NCBI GenBank assembly: GCA_963575745.1 | Contig: CAUYUJ010000372.1 | Span: 1 to 32,500, forward strand | DNA: 32,500 nucleotides | Direction of reading: 5' to 3' | Source of the DNA: Prorocentrum cordatum | Lineage: Eukaryota > Sar > Dinophyceae > Prorocentrales > Prorocentraceae | In this document: positions 1 to 10,149 of the stretch, in pieces | Position numbering within the stretch: the stretch's first letter is position 1 | How the letters are laid out: the number at the start of each line of letters is the position of its first letter | Notes under the pieces: generated by a model | Database searches by the model: none | What the model was told of the DNA's origin: nothing | What the model saw: the letters and a program-made list of their open reading frames with translations, nothing else | Made by a program: the position numbers and the translations under genes

Positions 1-310
1 CGTCGACAAGAGCTCTTTGTTTTTCCGAAAGATTGCTTGTCTCGATGATGGGCACCCGTTTCCAGGGTCTCCGCGACGACAACACTCTCGGCATGTAGGA
101 GTCATGTGCTGCCGCAACTGCGGCTCCCGCACCTCCCCGGGACTCAGCCTCGTCAGCGGAGGCAGCCGAGGACGCGACGGTGCTGTCGCCAACTTGCGTC
201 CGCTGGTCGTCGTCATCATCCGCAACTGCGGCTTCCTCGTCTTTGCCTCCCTCCTCCTCCTCAGCGTTGTGGATGAACACCGTTCTGGCGAATCGAAGTC
301 CACGGTCCAT
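1..310 (-). CDS. 5' part of an unrecognised gene, cut by the left window edge
   Basis: An ATG at 308-310 opens a minus-strand frame that stays open to the window edge, about 103 codons. It begins MDRGLRFARTVFIHNAEEEE, continues with an Asp/Glu-rich stretch, and ends ...VPIIETSNLSEKQRALVD at the edge. Two copies of the 12-bp dyad (112-123 and 220-231) are read through in frame as AAVA. The pyrimidine-rich stretch just upstream (plus-strand purines, about 381-545) matches the layout of the other genes in this block. No domain is recognised. The uninterrupted frame, acidic composition and position in a one-way gene series support it, but a short fragment cannot prove coding. Confidence 0.5.
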   Translation of the reverse strand, partial: MDRGLRFARTVFIHNAEEEEGGKDEEAAVADDDDDQRTQVGDSTVASSAASADEAESRGGAGAAVAAAHDSYMPRVLSSRRPWKRVPIIETSNLSEKQRALVD

Positions 311-380
311 ACTCCCTGAGGATGCGCTCGGGCGCGCGGGCGGCCACATGCTTGCGTCTTCGCGTGCGCCACCTCGAGCC

Positions 381-545
381 ACGGTGGCTACGGAAAAGGA
401 TCGTGAATGGGCATGGGGTCGGATGGAGGGAGGAGACAAAGAGGATTCGAGGAGTGGCAGAAGGAGGGCGAGGACTCAAAGGAACCGAAAGAACAACAAA
501 TGAACTGGCGGAGAAGCAGAAGGAGGGCGACGATTGCAAGGGACT
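381..545 (-). promoter_or_regulatory. Pyrimidine-rich tract (coding strand) upstream of the left-edge gene
   Basis: The plus strand is a run of GGA, GAGG and AAGG motifs, so the minus (coding) strand is pyrimidine-rich. It lies 70 to 235 bp before the ATG at 310. Such a tract followed by AG is what a spliced-leader acceptor needs in dinoflagellates; the acceptor itself was not pinned down. The rest of 311-676 holds dyad copies at 578-589 and 659-670 and no other gene. Confidence 0.35.
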
Positions 546-676
546 GTGAAAGGATTATTTTCACAGCAGCAGGAAGACCGCAACTGCGGTTTTGCCTCAT
601 CTCCTGCCCGCGCGGGAGCCGCTTGGAAAAACAACTTCCCTCTGGACTTCCTGTGGGTCCGCAACTGCGGCCTGCA

Positions 677-3237
677 TCACGCTAAGGCTGGGATTACCAG
701 CGCCATTTGCCCTCCCAGGGTTCTCACTGTTTCCGAATGCACGAACTGCGACAGCGCCGAACGGTTCCCAGACGCCGCGTCGTTCGCGACTTTTTGCAGC
801 CACCCAGCAAACGTGAGCGGCCATTGCTCCTTGTGCTGCTTGCACATCTCCTCGTCCCAATGCGTCTTGAACCATGCCCACTCCCCCCTCTGCTCGTCTG
901 AGAGGACGCCTTTTCCGCGAGCCAGGCGATCCAGAGCTGCCATCCTGTTTTTCTTGATCTTGAACTCCTCGGGATTCCACTGCGCCAGGGCGTGTTTGTT
1001 AGCCAAGGCCGTTTCCACCGCAACTGCGGCCTCCTTCTTTGCCCTCAAGGCGGCCTCGGCCTCTCGAATCTGCTTCTTGAGATCGTGCAACGCCTTCGTC
1101 CTGTCGTTCGCTTCCAGAGCCAGGCGCCGCTTTTTCGCCACCACTGCGGCTTCGTGGTCTCGCTGGGCAGTCAACGCTCGTAGGACCTCGTTGTCCTCCC
1201 GCGCCAGCTCTCTCAACCGCTTCTTTTGTTTGTGTCGTTGCTGTCGGCAATCCTGCGCTAGTTTCTCCATGCCACTTGGCGCAGCATATCTTCCGCCTCG
1301 CGGAGCGTTTCTGCCAAGGACGTCGCCACTGCCACCTGCTCGGCCGCCTCTGCGTCGACCACGCAGTCCATGGATACCGAGGATCCTTGAGGCCCAGGTG
1401 CCGCAACTGCGGCATCGCACTGTTCCGCAAGAGCCTCGGCCCACGAGGCCTCCTCTTGCGCTTCGTCCTCCTCGTGCTCCTCGTGCACCTCCTCCTCCTC
1501 CTCCTCCCCGCCCTCCTCATCGCCCTCCTCGTGGCCTGGCTCCTGGCCGAGCGCTTCGTCGCCGAGCTTCTCCAACACGGAAACTGTGGCGTCGTGTTTC
1601 TCGTATTCGTGTATGAGACGCAGCACGTCATTGTAGGACCATTTCAAACGTTTCTGCTCGCATTCTTCCCTCACCTCCGCGACTGCGGTGCCCACTTTTG
1701 CTCGCAGCCCCCCTGCTTCCCAGAGTTCCGCCGCCTCTCGGCAAATCTCGAGATCTCCTGACTTGTCGAAGGGCGCTCGAATTCCCACTTTCAGGAAACC
1801 TTTCGCGGCGTCCAAGTGCAACTGCACATCCTCCAACACTGACAGCATCAAGTCGGCGCAATCGGAACGCCGCAACTGCGGCACGTGCTTCCCCAACGCC
1901 ATTTGCTGCTCCAGCGCTTTGGTCTCGAGGGCAATGTACCGGCGCTTCACGTGCTGGTTCAAGTCCGTGTCCACGGGCTGCGCAACTGCGGTCGTCCCCC
2001 CGCCGTGAATGATCAGCACGTAGCCGCGCTGCCAGGCGAGTCACCGCACAGCGTCTGCTTTGTGCGGGGAATGGTCGTCGGCCATGAGGATGCGCCACTT
2101 TCCCCGCAACTGCGGGTCGTCGGGCCAGGCCCGCAAGTGCCGCTGCAAGGATGATACAACGTCGTCTGCGCGGTAGGACCCCTTCTCGGACGTCGCCGTG
2201 CTCACCCAAGACGGATAGCCGCGACTGCGGGCATGTGCGGCCAAGCCCTCAGCGATGACAGATCCCCCCTTGAACATTAGCTCCGCCGGCGGTGGTCCGC
2301 AACTGCGGATGTCCTCCGCGTCGCTCGACACCGTCAGGTTCGCTGTCAACCGAGCCCTGCTGTCGTCATGCGCCTCGACAAGCGGGACAATGCCACCCTT
2401 CACAGCCAAGGTCGGCTTCGAGGCCGACGACGACTCGTTGTGGTGAGAGGGCGACTGGTCCCAGTTCAGGATGTGCGGGTCGTACCCCAGAAGCTCCTCT
2501 GCAGCTGCGCGGACCCTGGCCACGTTCAAGATCATAGTCTCAAAACGATATTGGAGCAACCATTTTGGCACCTTGTACTTGCGGTTCGGCTTCTTCATGC
2601 TCAGGCCGTAGGAGCGCCGCCACTTCACCCACCACCGAGGCCGCAACTGCGGCACCTTCGGCACGCCTCCCCGCTTCATTGTCTCCACGCAGTAGTCCGC
2701 GACGAGTTGCTTCGCCTTCGTAACCAGCAGGGATTGGGAGAACCTGGCCAACGTCTTCGGCCTCTCCTCCGCAACTGCGGTTCGCTTGGCCACCGCCTTC
2801 CAGTCCACGGAGTACCTCATGTGGGACCACCACTCGAACAGAGCGGCTTCCAGCCATGGAGCCTTGTTCGGGCGCCCTTGGGCGCCCGGCGCGCGGCGTC
2901 GCCCATGGACGCTCGCCGTGGCATGTCCACCCCTTTTGCGCCAGTTTTGAAACCACTTGGAGACGGTTCTCTCCTGCTGGGCGAGCCCCATGCCCTTCGG
3001 CCACGTGAACCGCCCGCAAAAAGACGCGATTGAATTTCGTGGCAAACCGCCCACGCCCATCCAACCACAACTGCGCGCGTGCGCCCCCAGGTCTTTGCAA
3101 ACCAGTTCGCGGTCTCTGAGCATGCGCGGGCACACGCGACGCTTCTCTTCCGCAACTTCGGGCTTTGGGCGTGCGCTGGCCAGCGCGTGCGCCCTGATCT
3201 GCTCCTCCTGCAACGCCTCGGGCATAGCCTCAGCCAT
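677..3237 (-). pseudogene. DDE transposase-like gene (pogo/CENP-B type), with one in-frame stop and one frameshift
   Basis: The N-terminal part has helix-turn-helix-like stretches (ERTVSKWFQNWRKRGG; RWWVKWRRSYGLSMKKPNRK), as in pogo/CENP-B-type DNA-binding regions. The catalytic-type core follows: NWDQSP (first Asp), ILMADDHSPH (second Asp) and GGGTTAVAQPVDTDLNQHVK, which matches the TTSLLQPLD block of DDE_1 transposases. A TGA at 2041-2043 interrupts the frame between ADAVR and LAWQRGYVLIIHGGG, and the frame continues unchanged after it, so a CGA (Arg) to TGA change is likely. Near 1258-1275 a one-base shift moves to the frame MEKLAQDCRQQ..., ending TLGGQMALVIPALA at 677. The C-terminal third is charged and probably coiled coil, with an acidic run (EEGGEEEEEEVHEEHEED). 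The first ATG is at 3237, but the frame is open back to the stop of the preceding gene at 3274. Family call is good; activity is unlikely as sequenced. Confidence 0.72.
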
Positions 3238-3273
3238 GGCCAGCAATATACCGTCGTCCTCCACGCCCGTCTG

Positions 3274-4791
3274 CTACTTTAAAGCCGCCATGAGAGCGGG
3301 GCGTGGCGCGCTCGCCTCCCTGGGCGCCTCTGCTGGTTCCCCCTCGCCCTGGAAGTCGTCCAGGACGATGGATCCAGCAGGGCCGCTGGCCCCGCAACTG
3401 CGGTGCGCCCGCGCCGCCTCCAAGGTTAGTTCCTGCGTGACAACGAGCACGTCGTGCAACCACGGTTCGTCCCAGCGGCGCACCCCGAAATCGTACAGTT
3501 CCTCCCGAAGCCATTTGCGCGTCTCGGCATTTTGCGGTTTCTGCAACATCATCGCCATAAGGTCAATGCCGCAGTTTCCATCGCAAACAGTCCCTAGGAC
3601 CCATTGTCCAAGAGGACCGTAGAACCTGTTCAACGCGTCCGCCCCCTCAGAGCACACGCCACCCACCGCAACTGCGGCCACCCAGTGGCGCACCTCATGG
3701 AGAGGGTTCTCGGGAGTCACGGGCCTGAGGTCCACCGTTGTCCATTCCCCGAACAGATCCTCAGCAGCGGCGAGTACGCACGCCACGCCGTCGACGGCGC
3801 ATGGCTCAGTGCACTTCTCCTTTGCCCAAGGCATGTAGAAGTCAAGGAGGCCCTTGCGGTTCTCGCCTTCCCACACGTAAGGTCGACGCCCGAACCGCAA
3901 GGCAAACAGCATGAAAGCTGAATACCCTATGTAGGAATTCTCGGACAGAATCTGCCTCATGAGAGCCATCACGACGTCAGGCACCGTCGCCGCCACTGCG
4001 GCCTGGATCTTTGGCGCGTCTTCCACAGGTACACCTTTCTCTGGCGCCAGGGGTGGCGCCGCGACTCGTGGCCGCAAGGCGTCGCCAACAGGCGCCGCAA
4101 CTCGTGCTGCAGCCTTTGGGTCTGGGCCCGGGAAGAATGCGACCTGCGTCTTCGACCAGTTCTCTGGCAGCGGCCGCGCTGGTGGCAAGCGTGCTGGAAG
4201 TGGTGTGTCTTTGTCCGCTTCCACTCCCTCAGGAGCATCAACCGCAACTGCGGTCTCCTGCGCAGCAGGCGGGTCTGGTGTTGCGTGCACTTGAGCTGGA
4301 GGAGCTGGGGGGACTGCTGCTGCGGGTGCTTCGGGCACAGGGGCTGCTGGAGGTTTGGGTTCTGCGGGTGCTTCTGGTGCTGGAGCTGCGTGTCCTTCTT
4401 GCGCAGGAGCTGCGAGTTCTGCTGGTGTTGCTGGTGCTATGTGTGCAGGGGCCGAGGGGGCCGCAACTGCGGTGCCGCCTGGAGCCGCAACTGCGGGTGG
4501 TGGCGTCGCGCCCGGTCGCCAAGCAGACGGCCGCAAATTAAAGCGAGGCGGCTCAGCAAGGCCGTGCTGCGACGCGGGCCACTTCGCTAGGCACGGAAAA
4601 TCCGCACATGCGTGCACCTTTATCTTCTTGGGGCACGGAACGCCGCTACTGCGGCCCAAGATGTTTGCGAGCCCAGTGGTGCCATACTTCGTTTTCCTCG
4701 GTGCGCAGCCGCTGTCGTAATGGAGCCACTCCACCTCGAAATGCGTTCCGTCCTCCTCGCCATACCATGTCCGCCCCACGGGAACATCCAT
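3274..4791 (-). CDS. Unrecognised protein with an OTU cysteine-protease-like DGNC motif
   Basis: 505 codons from the ATG at 4791. Residues 1 to about 85 form a compact Cys-containing region (HFEVEWLHYDSGCAPRKTKYG; VHACADFPCLAKWP). About 90-260 is a Pro/Ala-rich linker. The C-terminal third is globular and contains TVCDGNCGIDLMAMMLQ at about 402-418, then ETRKWLREELYDF; this resembles the OTU catalytic block (Asp-Gly-Asn-Cys, a helix, then LR..V..Y). Only about 100 residues follow the Cys, and I cannot place the partner His, so a complete OTU fold is uncertain. It ends ...MAALK with TAG at 3274-3276, and the DDE transposase lies in the same frame right after this stop. The two may be parts of one polyprotein or two genes of one mobile unit. 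A pyrimidine tract precedes the start. Confidence 0.55.
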   Translation of the reverse strand: MDVPVGRTWYGEEDGTHFEVEWLHYDSGCAPRKTKYGTTGLANILGRSSGVPCPKKIKVHACADFPCLAKWPASQHGLAEPPRFNLRPSAWRPGATPPPAVAAPGGTAVAAPSAPAHIAPATPAELAAPAQEGHAAPAPEAPAEPKPPAAPVPEAPAAAVPPAPPAQVHATPDPPAAQETAVAVDAPEGVEADKDTPLPARLPPARPLPENWSKTQVAFFPGPDPKAAARVAAPVGDALRPRVAAPPLAPEKGVPVEDAPKIQAAVAATVPDVVMALMRQILSENSYIGYSAFMLFALRFGRRPYVWEGENRKGLLDFYMPWAKEKCTEPCAVDGVACVLAAAEDLFGEWTTVDLRPVTPENPLHEVRHWVAAVAVGGVCSEGADALNRFYGPLGQWVLGTVCDGNCGIDLMAMMLQKPQNAETRKWLREELYDFGVRRWDEPWLHDVLVVTQELTLEAARAHRSCGASGPAGSIVLDDFQGEGEPAEAPREASAPRPALMAALK

Positions 4792-4844
4792 GAGCGGTCG
4801 CGAGGCGAACGACTCGGGCCGGGCACTCGGCTGCGGGCTACAGA

Positions 4845-4915
4845 ACTAGGAAGAGGGAGGGGAGGAGGGAGGAGCAACTGAAGACGATGCGGAGGGGCGA
4901 AGAAGGAGGTACTTT
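4845..4915 (-). promoter_or_regulatory. Pyrimidine tract with AG sites, possible trans-splice acceptor of the OTU-like gene
   Basis: On the minus strand this reads as a long C/T tract (CTCCTCCCTCCTCCCCTCCC and similar) with AG dinucleotides (CTTCCTAG, TTCTGTAG) 40 to 60 bp before the ATG at 4791. That is the expected form of a spliced-leader acceptor. Inferred from composition only. Confidence 0.4.
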
Positions 4916-5166
4916 TCAACAACGCCCGCGCGGAAGCCCCAAACATCGCGCGCACAGGGTTTCGATGCTTCACTCCATGCTTCTCTAAGAAAAACGCTCG
5001 CCCACACAAGTTGGCGCACTGAGGCGTGCACCCGTGGAACACCCTAAACCTTCCGCCTGCCTCCTCACACCGCCTCGCCCTCCGCGAGTTCACGCGCACC
5101 CAGCCACCCCGCAACTGCGGGCACTCAGTAGCCCCACCGCAACTGCGGCCCATACGGCTTCGGGCC

Positions 5167-6164
5167 TCAGTCGAACAGATTGGGGATTTGGAGCTCGAGG
5201 TAATCAGAGCCGCTTGCTTGCGCTGGTGCTGCGTCATGCCCTCCCACTCGTAGTCGTAGCCCTTCACCGACTGCGCCGACTGCCACTTCTTCTTTGTAAG
5301 TTTCTTCACCTCCATCTCGATCCTTTTGCCCTTGTTGGCACACTCTCGCGTGATGGTCGCGACCCAAGCGCCCTTTAAGTCCCAAACGACGGTGAAGCCA
5401 GAGCCGCTCCCCTGCGCCACGAGGGGGTCGACCTCCTTTTGCTTCGCCGGCGGGGTGGCAGGGTCAACCGCCGTTGCCCAGTCCCTGACCGCCACTGCGG
5501 CCTCGTCCTTGTCGCCGTCGCCGATGTCGGGGACACCGCCGAGGCTCACGTCGTCCACGATCATGTCGATCAGCCACCCAAGGTCTGCAGCGTCCAGCCA
5601 CAACGTCCTCCGCTTGAAGCTGGCCACCCGCACGTTTCGAACGGCCGTGTCGTGCGGAAACTTCATGGGGCTCTTTGCGGGCATCTGTACAGAGTGCACA
5701 GTGGCTATGGCCGACTCCACGGCCTCGCCCCTGGGCAGGCCAGTAGCCGCCGAACGCGTTCCAGTCTCCTGCTTCTTGGCGCTGGTCGGGGTCGCTGCCT
5801 GCTTCTTCGTGGCGTCCGTGGAGCTGACCAGGGCCGACATGGGGTCATCTGCTTCGTGCCCCGCGTCGCCGTCGCTCTCATCGTCCGCAACTGCGGCGCC
5901 GCCCTGCTTCGCGACTTCTTTCTTCAGCGCGTCCCAGGCCTTGGAGGCCTTCAAGGCCCCTGCGGTCGGTTTACCTTTGGCGCACACCTTGAGCAGCCAA
6001 GGCTTTTGCATGTTCACGTGAACGAAAGTTATCTCTCCGAGGGGCCATGCGTGGAGCACCTTGACATCCTTTTCGGGGACGGGGGTGGTCTGCGCAAGCC
6101 AACCTCCACGGATGCACAAGACCTTCTCAACGCACACAGGGCTCCATTCGCTCGAAGCCGGCAT
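5167..6164 (-). CDS. Unrecognised protein, 3' end uncertain
   Basis: The ATG at 6164 starts MPASSEWSPVCVEKVLCIRG. The product has a basic/Ala-rich N-terminal half with an acidic patch (ADDESDGDAGHEADDP), then a more ordered part (RTLWLDAADLGWLIDMIVDD; SGFTVVWDLKGAWVATITRE; KKKWQSAQSVKGYDYEWEGM). No family is recognised. Coding character is clear to about 5200. The same frame stays open to 4620, overlapping the OTU-like gene in another frame, which is probably chance; a neighbouring frame ends ...LELQIPNLFD at 5167 and would fit a one-base frameshift near 5205. I used 5167 as the likely end. Dyads at 6188 (just upstream), 5885 (AAVAD), and 5137 and 5109 (downstream) belong to the block-wide family. 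Confidence 0.5.
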
Positions 6165-6302
6165 GTGTGCTACTGCGCTGGACACAGCCGCAACTGCGGG
6201 CAAGGCGGGGGTGCGGGCAGTGGGGCCGCGCGCGGTTGAGCCAGATGGCGAGCTGAACGCCTCCCTGGAGGGCCTCCCTCGGTCCCTGCGATCCTCGCGC
6301 CT

Positions 6303-6539
6303 CCCTGGAGGGCCTCCGCCCTCAGGGTGCTTCAACGCAGTGCCGGGGCACTGCTTTGAAGCATCTGTGGCTTCAAAGCAGTGCCGCGGCACTGCTTTGA
6401 AGCACCCGGGTGCTTCAATGCAGTGCCGCGGCACTGCTTTGAAGGCCCCACAAAGAAAAAAATAGATCTAAACCATATAGCTTCAAAGCAGTGCCGCGGC
6501 ACTGCTTTGAAGCACCCTGAGGGCGGAGGCCCTCCAGGG
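6303..6539. mobile_element. Foldback (MITE-like) element with 42-bp inverted arms and nested 34-bp palindromes
   Basis: The left arm 6303-6344 and right arm 6498-6539 are inverted copies, with 41 of 42 bases matching. Inside lie four copies of a 34-bp palindrome (CTTCAAAGCAGTGCC and its complement): 6329-6362, 6370-6403, 6412-6445 and 6480-6513; the second and fourth are perfect. The centre holds a short A-rich stretch (6450-6479). There is no coding capacity, as expected for a non-autonomous foldback element. Arm pieces (GCCTCCCTGGAGGGCCTCC) also recur just outside at 6254-6310 and 6537-6552, so target-site duplications could not be defined. Confidence 0.75.
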
Positions 6540-6690
6540 CCTCCGCCCTCAGCCCAGGGCCCTCCAGGCCCTCCAGGGCCTCCAGGGAGGCCCTCCAGGG
6601 CCTCCAGGGAGGCCCTCCAGGGCCTCCAGGGCCCTCCAAGCCCTCCAGGGCGGACGCCCTCCAGGGCCTCCAGGGAGGGAGGGAGGGAGT
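6540..6690. repeat. CCTCCAGGG simple tandem array
   Basis: Irregular tandem copies of CCTCCAGGG and CCTCCAGGGAGG, the same motif that forms the outer arm of the adjacent foldback element. They probably arose by slippage from that arm. Confidence 0.8.
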
Positions 6691-6805
6691 GAGGAAATGA
6701 ATAGTTTCGGCTTCCAGCTTGGGAGGAAGGGGAGAAAGGAGGAGGAGAGAGGGAGGAAGTGGAGGAAGGGCGAGGGAGGAGAGGGAGAAGGGAGGGAGGA
6801 GGTCC
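6660..6805 (-). promoter_or_regulatory. Purine-rich plus strand (pyrimidine-rich coding strand) between gene units
   Basis: GGGAGGGAGG and GGAGGAGAGAGGG runs make the coding strand almost pure C/T. It sits between the gene ending at 6989 and the gene starting at 6164, but more than 450 bp before that start, with the foldback element between. A promoter or splice role is an inference from the same tract before other genes. From 6806 to 6988 there are only dyad copies and variants (6838, 6928, 6965) and a TTAATTAATTAG motif. Confidence 0.3.
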
Positions 6806-6988
6806 GTTTTGAACCTCCGTGCTCGATCGTCAGCGGTCCGCTACTGCGGCATCAGCAAGTGACACTGCAAACTACACGAGCGCTCCGCAACAGCGGTCAC
6901 GCGTGCGCCCCCCCTTCGGCCTGTTGCCCGCAACTGCGGTCACGCGAGCAAGCCGCCCTGACTGCCGCCACTGCGGCTTCTTAATTAA

Positions 6989-9414
6989 TTAGAGCGACAT
7001 CTTCCCGCTTTCGTCGAACCCTTTCTTCGATTTCTTCGGCGCGGGCTGGCCCGAAGGCTTCCCTTTGGCCCTCTTTGCCGCGTCCGTCTTCCACGTCTCC
7101 TCGGCCGCCTTCTTCTTCGGTGCGGTTTTGGGTCTCGCCTCCCACAGGAGCTCTTCTCCTTTCTTCACGGCCGTGGTATTCACCAGCACAGGGACATTCA
7201 CGGCGAGCACAACCCCGCCTGTCCCAGGCACGCACACCGCCAATTCTTTCGTCTCCAGCTCCATGTTGATGCGCGCAACTGCGCTTTCATTACGGCTGTT
7301 TCTCTGCTGGATCTCCTGTTCCGTGACTCTGTTGACTGCCCAGAAGACGTGCATTGTCTCTTGCGCATACCACTTCCATGCTCTCAACCGCACATCGTGG
7401 TCAGCCACGTCGGCGGGCGTCTTGTCCGCAGGCGGCTTGAACTCGGGGTGCAAGTAGAAGGTCGTGGGCGTGGCCCCATTTGGATCTCCTTTCACCCAGA
7501 CTTGCACGGCCACCCTCTCGGGGTGCGTGCTTGCGGCGTGCACCTTGGATGCCTCTGGGACGCACGGCCACAACTCGATGCATTTTTCGTCGTTTGCAGC
7601 GGTTGCCTTGACGGTGCGTTTCTCTGTGTCAGCGTCTTGCAACACCTCTACTTGCGCTTCCGCAACTGCGGACATGTGGCGCGCCCAATGGCACAGCAAC
7701 ACTGCGCTGACCAAAGCAGGCTCCCGCCCCAGCTCCTTCGCTGCCGCTGAACGCCTCCATTCGGCGATTGGCAAAGGGAAGGATCCGCGTGGAATGGCCG
7801 TCGTGCCCCTGCTGCGCTGGTGGTTCGTTGGTAATTGCGTCGTGGGGTCAAAGGAAATGACCGTCGGCATCAACTCGCGCTCCTCTGCGGAAGCCTTTGT
7901 CTTCCCCGCCACTGCGGGCTCAATCGGTTCTGGGCGCGGCAACGCGTTGAAATCGAACCAATCGGGCTTCCCGCCTCGGACTCCCACTTCGCCGAGGGCC
8001 TTCTCAAGGGCGTCCCGATTGGACTTCGGCTCCACCTTCCCCGTGGCCTCCGCGCAAGCGCGGAGGAGCGCCTGACGATGTCCTGGGATACTTCGTTCCT
8101 TGAAGTTGGTGTCCTTCAGGTACTGTATGAAGCCGTCTGCGGTCAGTATGCACAGGTTCGCCTTGAACTCGAACGCCTTCTCAGGGCCCATGCCGTCGAT
8201 GGCCTTGCTCAGCGTGAACAAGTACAAACGGAGAGCCGAGTTCATGTCGATGAGGAAGTCTCGGAACTCCTTCTTCTTCCACGATTGTTCTGGGTCAGGG
8301 CACCACACAGGAGTGTCAACGCCCCTCTTCCTCGTAGGCGCGTTCCTGTAGCATCGCATCACCACGGCAACCTAGACCCACGGCACGTCGTCGGGAAGCT
8401 CGCTGGCTGCCCCGAAGGCACCGAGCCGAAGGGCCCTTCTCCTGGAGTTCACGTAGACCTCGCAGAACTGGAGCAGCAAGGGGATGAACTTCGCTTTCGT
8501 GCTCCCGAGCCCAACAACGAACGAGAACAGCTCAATGAAGTCTGGGTCCTGAACGACTCGATCGAGTTCGTGCATGACGGAGAGCTTGACCTTTTCAAAG
8601 GCAACCTGATCCGCAACTGCGGCGTGCAGCTCCGCGTCAACAGCCTTGCGCAGAACACGGAGCGCGGTGAGTTCAGTCGTTCGCAACGCAAAATCGGCTC
8701 CTTATTGAGGGACTGGCTGATGAGCGAAGCACCAGTGGGTTCCTCGTCCATGATTTTCCAGCTAAGCACTTCCATGAGCATACCCCCCTGCACGAGTTTC
8801 TTAGCGACAGGGTCATGTTCCGCCACTGCGGCCATGTCGAGCTTGCCGTCCTTATCGAGCACGGGCTTCAGCCTCGCGCTCTCGTCCTCCGTGAACTCCA
8901 TGCCTTGGGGGATGGGCCACTTGGCTCCCAGGGCGCACGCCCGCAACTCGAGGCACAAGTGGGAGTGCGAACACGTCCCATACGCAACGTCTGTTCCGCA
9001 ACTGCGGTCGAAGCACGCAGCGAGGTGGCCGGTCGCTTTTTCCAGATTGTACTCTGTGTACGTCTGGAACTTCGGGTCCTCCTTTGTTCTCAGCACCAGC
9101 TCTTGTGCTGGGTACATCTGAACGCAGACACCTTCGTGGTCAGCTTCGGCTTGCGTGAATCCAGCCAGGAAGATTTTCACAGCGAGTTCCCGAACCCTTT
9201 CCTGCTGAGGGTAGTGCCCGCCTCGGTTGCCCGTGTGCGGGGCGAGCATGGGCACAGGGAGGCGCACCTTGTCCCCTGTCCTGAATCTAGACCTCAAGGC
9301 GTTGGCCCTCTGAAAGATCCCTTGCGTTCCGCCTGGAACTGCGGCTGTCTCGTCCGCCACTGCGGCTTTCTTGTCCGCCACTGCGGCATTATCTGTGCCG
9401 ACGCTGTCGTTCAT
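6989..9414 (-). pseudogene. Long unrecognised gene (about 808 codons) with one frameshift and one in-frame TAG
   Basis: The ATG at 9414 (MNDSVGTDNAAVADKKAAVAD) follows a short tandem repeat, partly built from the dyad. The first part runs ...FRTGDKVRLPVPMLAPHTGNRGGHYP...GTCSHSHLCLELRACALGAKW...VLSWKIMDEEPTGASLISQSLNK. Near 8700 a one-base shift moves to ADFALRTTELTALRVLRKAV...SFVVGLGSTKAKFIPLLLQF...ELPDDVPWV. A TAG at 8372-8374 follows, and the same frame goes on as VAVVMRCYRNAPTRKRGVD..., so TGG (Trp) to TAG or CAG to TAG is likely. The C-terminal half contains VPVLVNTTAVKKGEELLWEA, which faintly recalls the end of SET domains (low confidence), then a Lys-rich tail ending KKGFDESGKMSL. Because the parts flow into each other I read them as one gene. 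Function unknown. Confidence 0.6.
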
Positions 9415-9586
9415 ATCTGTGCCGACGCTGTCCGCCACTGCGGCCCAAAGCTCCGATATGGCGGACTATGGCACGACGTCCGTCGCTCAGGGTGGAGGCG
9501 TGTGTGCCAGGAGCCCAACGACCTGCTGAGCCGAATGCCTGCGGACGACTGAAGGCTCAGTTTTAATCCAAAATATCGGGCGAGAG

Positions 9587-9890
9587 CTTGGGGGGGGTGC
9601 AGGCTGGAGGAGGGAGGGGGGTGCAAACTGGAGGAGGACGAGGAGGGGAAGGGGAAGGACAGCTAGGACGGAAGTGGCGGGGGGATGCGGCCTGGAGGAG
9701 GACGAGGAGGGAGGAGGGAGGAGGGAGGAGGGAGGAGGGAGGAGGGAGGAGGGAGGACGACGACGACGACTGCTGACGACAGACGACAGACTTGACGACG
9801 ACGACGACCGACGACGACTGCTGACGACAGACGCGACGACGACGACGGCAGCGACGACGACGAGGACGGACGACGACGATGATGATGACC
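9587..9890. repeat. Simple repeats: GGAGGAG tract then GACGAC tract
   Basis: 9587-9755 is GGAGGAGGGAGG-type purine repeat; 9745-9890 is GACGACGAC repeat. On the coding (minus) strand both are C/T-rich (TCCTCC, GTCGTC). They lie 170 to 480 bp before the ATG at 9414, in the spacer between two gene units. Open frames across them encode only Ser/Pro or Arg/Glu runs and are not genes. Confidence 0.85.
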
Positions 9891-9953
9891 CAGCGCGCGC
9901 ACACTTATTGCAAACTGCGGCTTCGCACCCGCGTGCTCTCCTATTATACGCAA

Positions 9954-10149
9954 CCGCAACTGCGGCTTCGCAACCGCAACCCCGCAACTGCGGGCTATCC
10001 TACACCGCAACCGCAACACCGCAACTGCGGGCTATCCTACACTGGGATGCACTACGCAGGCAGCAGGCGCCCAGTAATTAGTACCGAGCTCTGTTCCGCA
10101 ACTGCGGCTCCACGGTCTTGCCGCACTCACCGCTCGTCCGCAACTGCGG
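9954..10149 (+). repeat. Spacer cluster of five dyad copies
   Basis: Exact dyads at 9954, 9982, 10019, 10096 and 10138 lie within 196 bp, just past the stop of the gene at 10127. Two of them sit in a short direct repeat (CCGCAACTGCGGGCTATCCTACAC at 9982 and 10019, about 37 bp apart). A TAATTA motif is at 10075-10080. This is far denser than within genes. Confidence 0.85.

Noticed and set aside
534-1616. Plus-strand open frame of 360 codons
   Set aside because: It is antisense to the transposase coiled-coil region, is Arg/Ser/Pro-rich and lacks any domain.
2041-8374. A changed nuclear genetic code with stops read as sense, as reported in some syndinian dinoflagellates
   Set aside because: Clear ends with normal stops exist and several frameshifts are present, so decay or assembly error explains the pattern better.
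7835-9121. Plus-strand open frame of 428 codons
   Set aside because: Antisense shadow of the long gene at 6989-9414; the minus-strand frames flow into each other and have ordered, protein-like composition.
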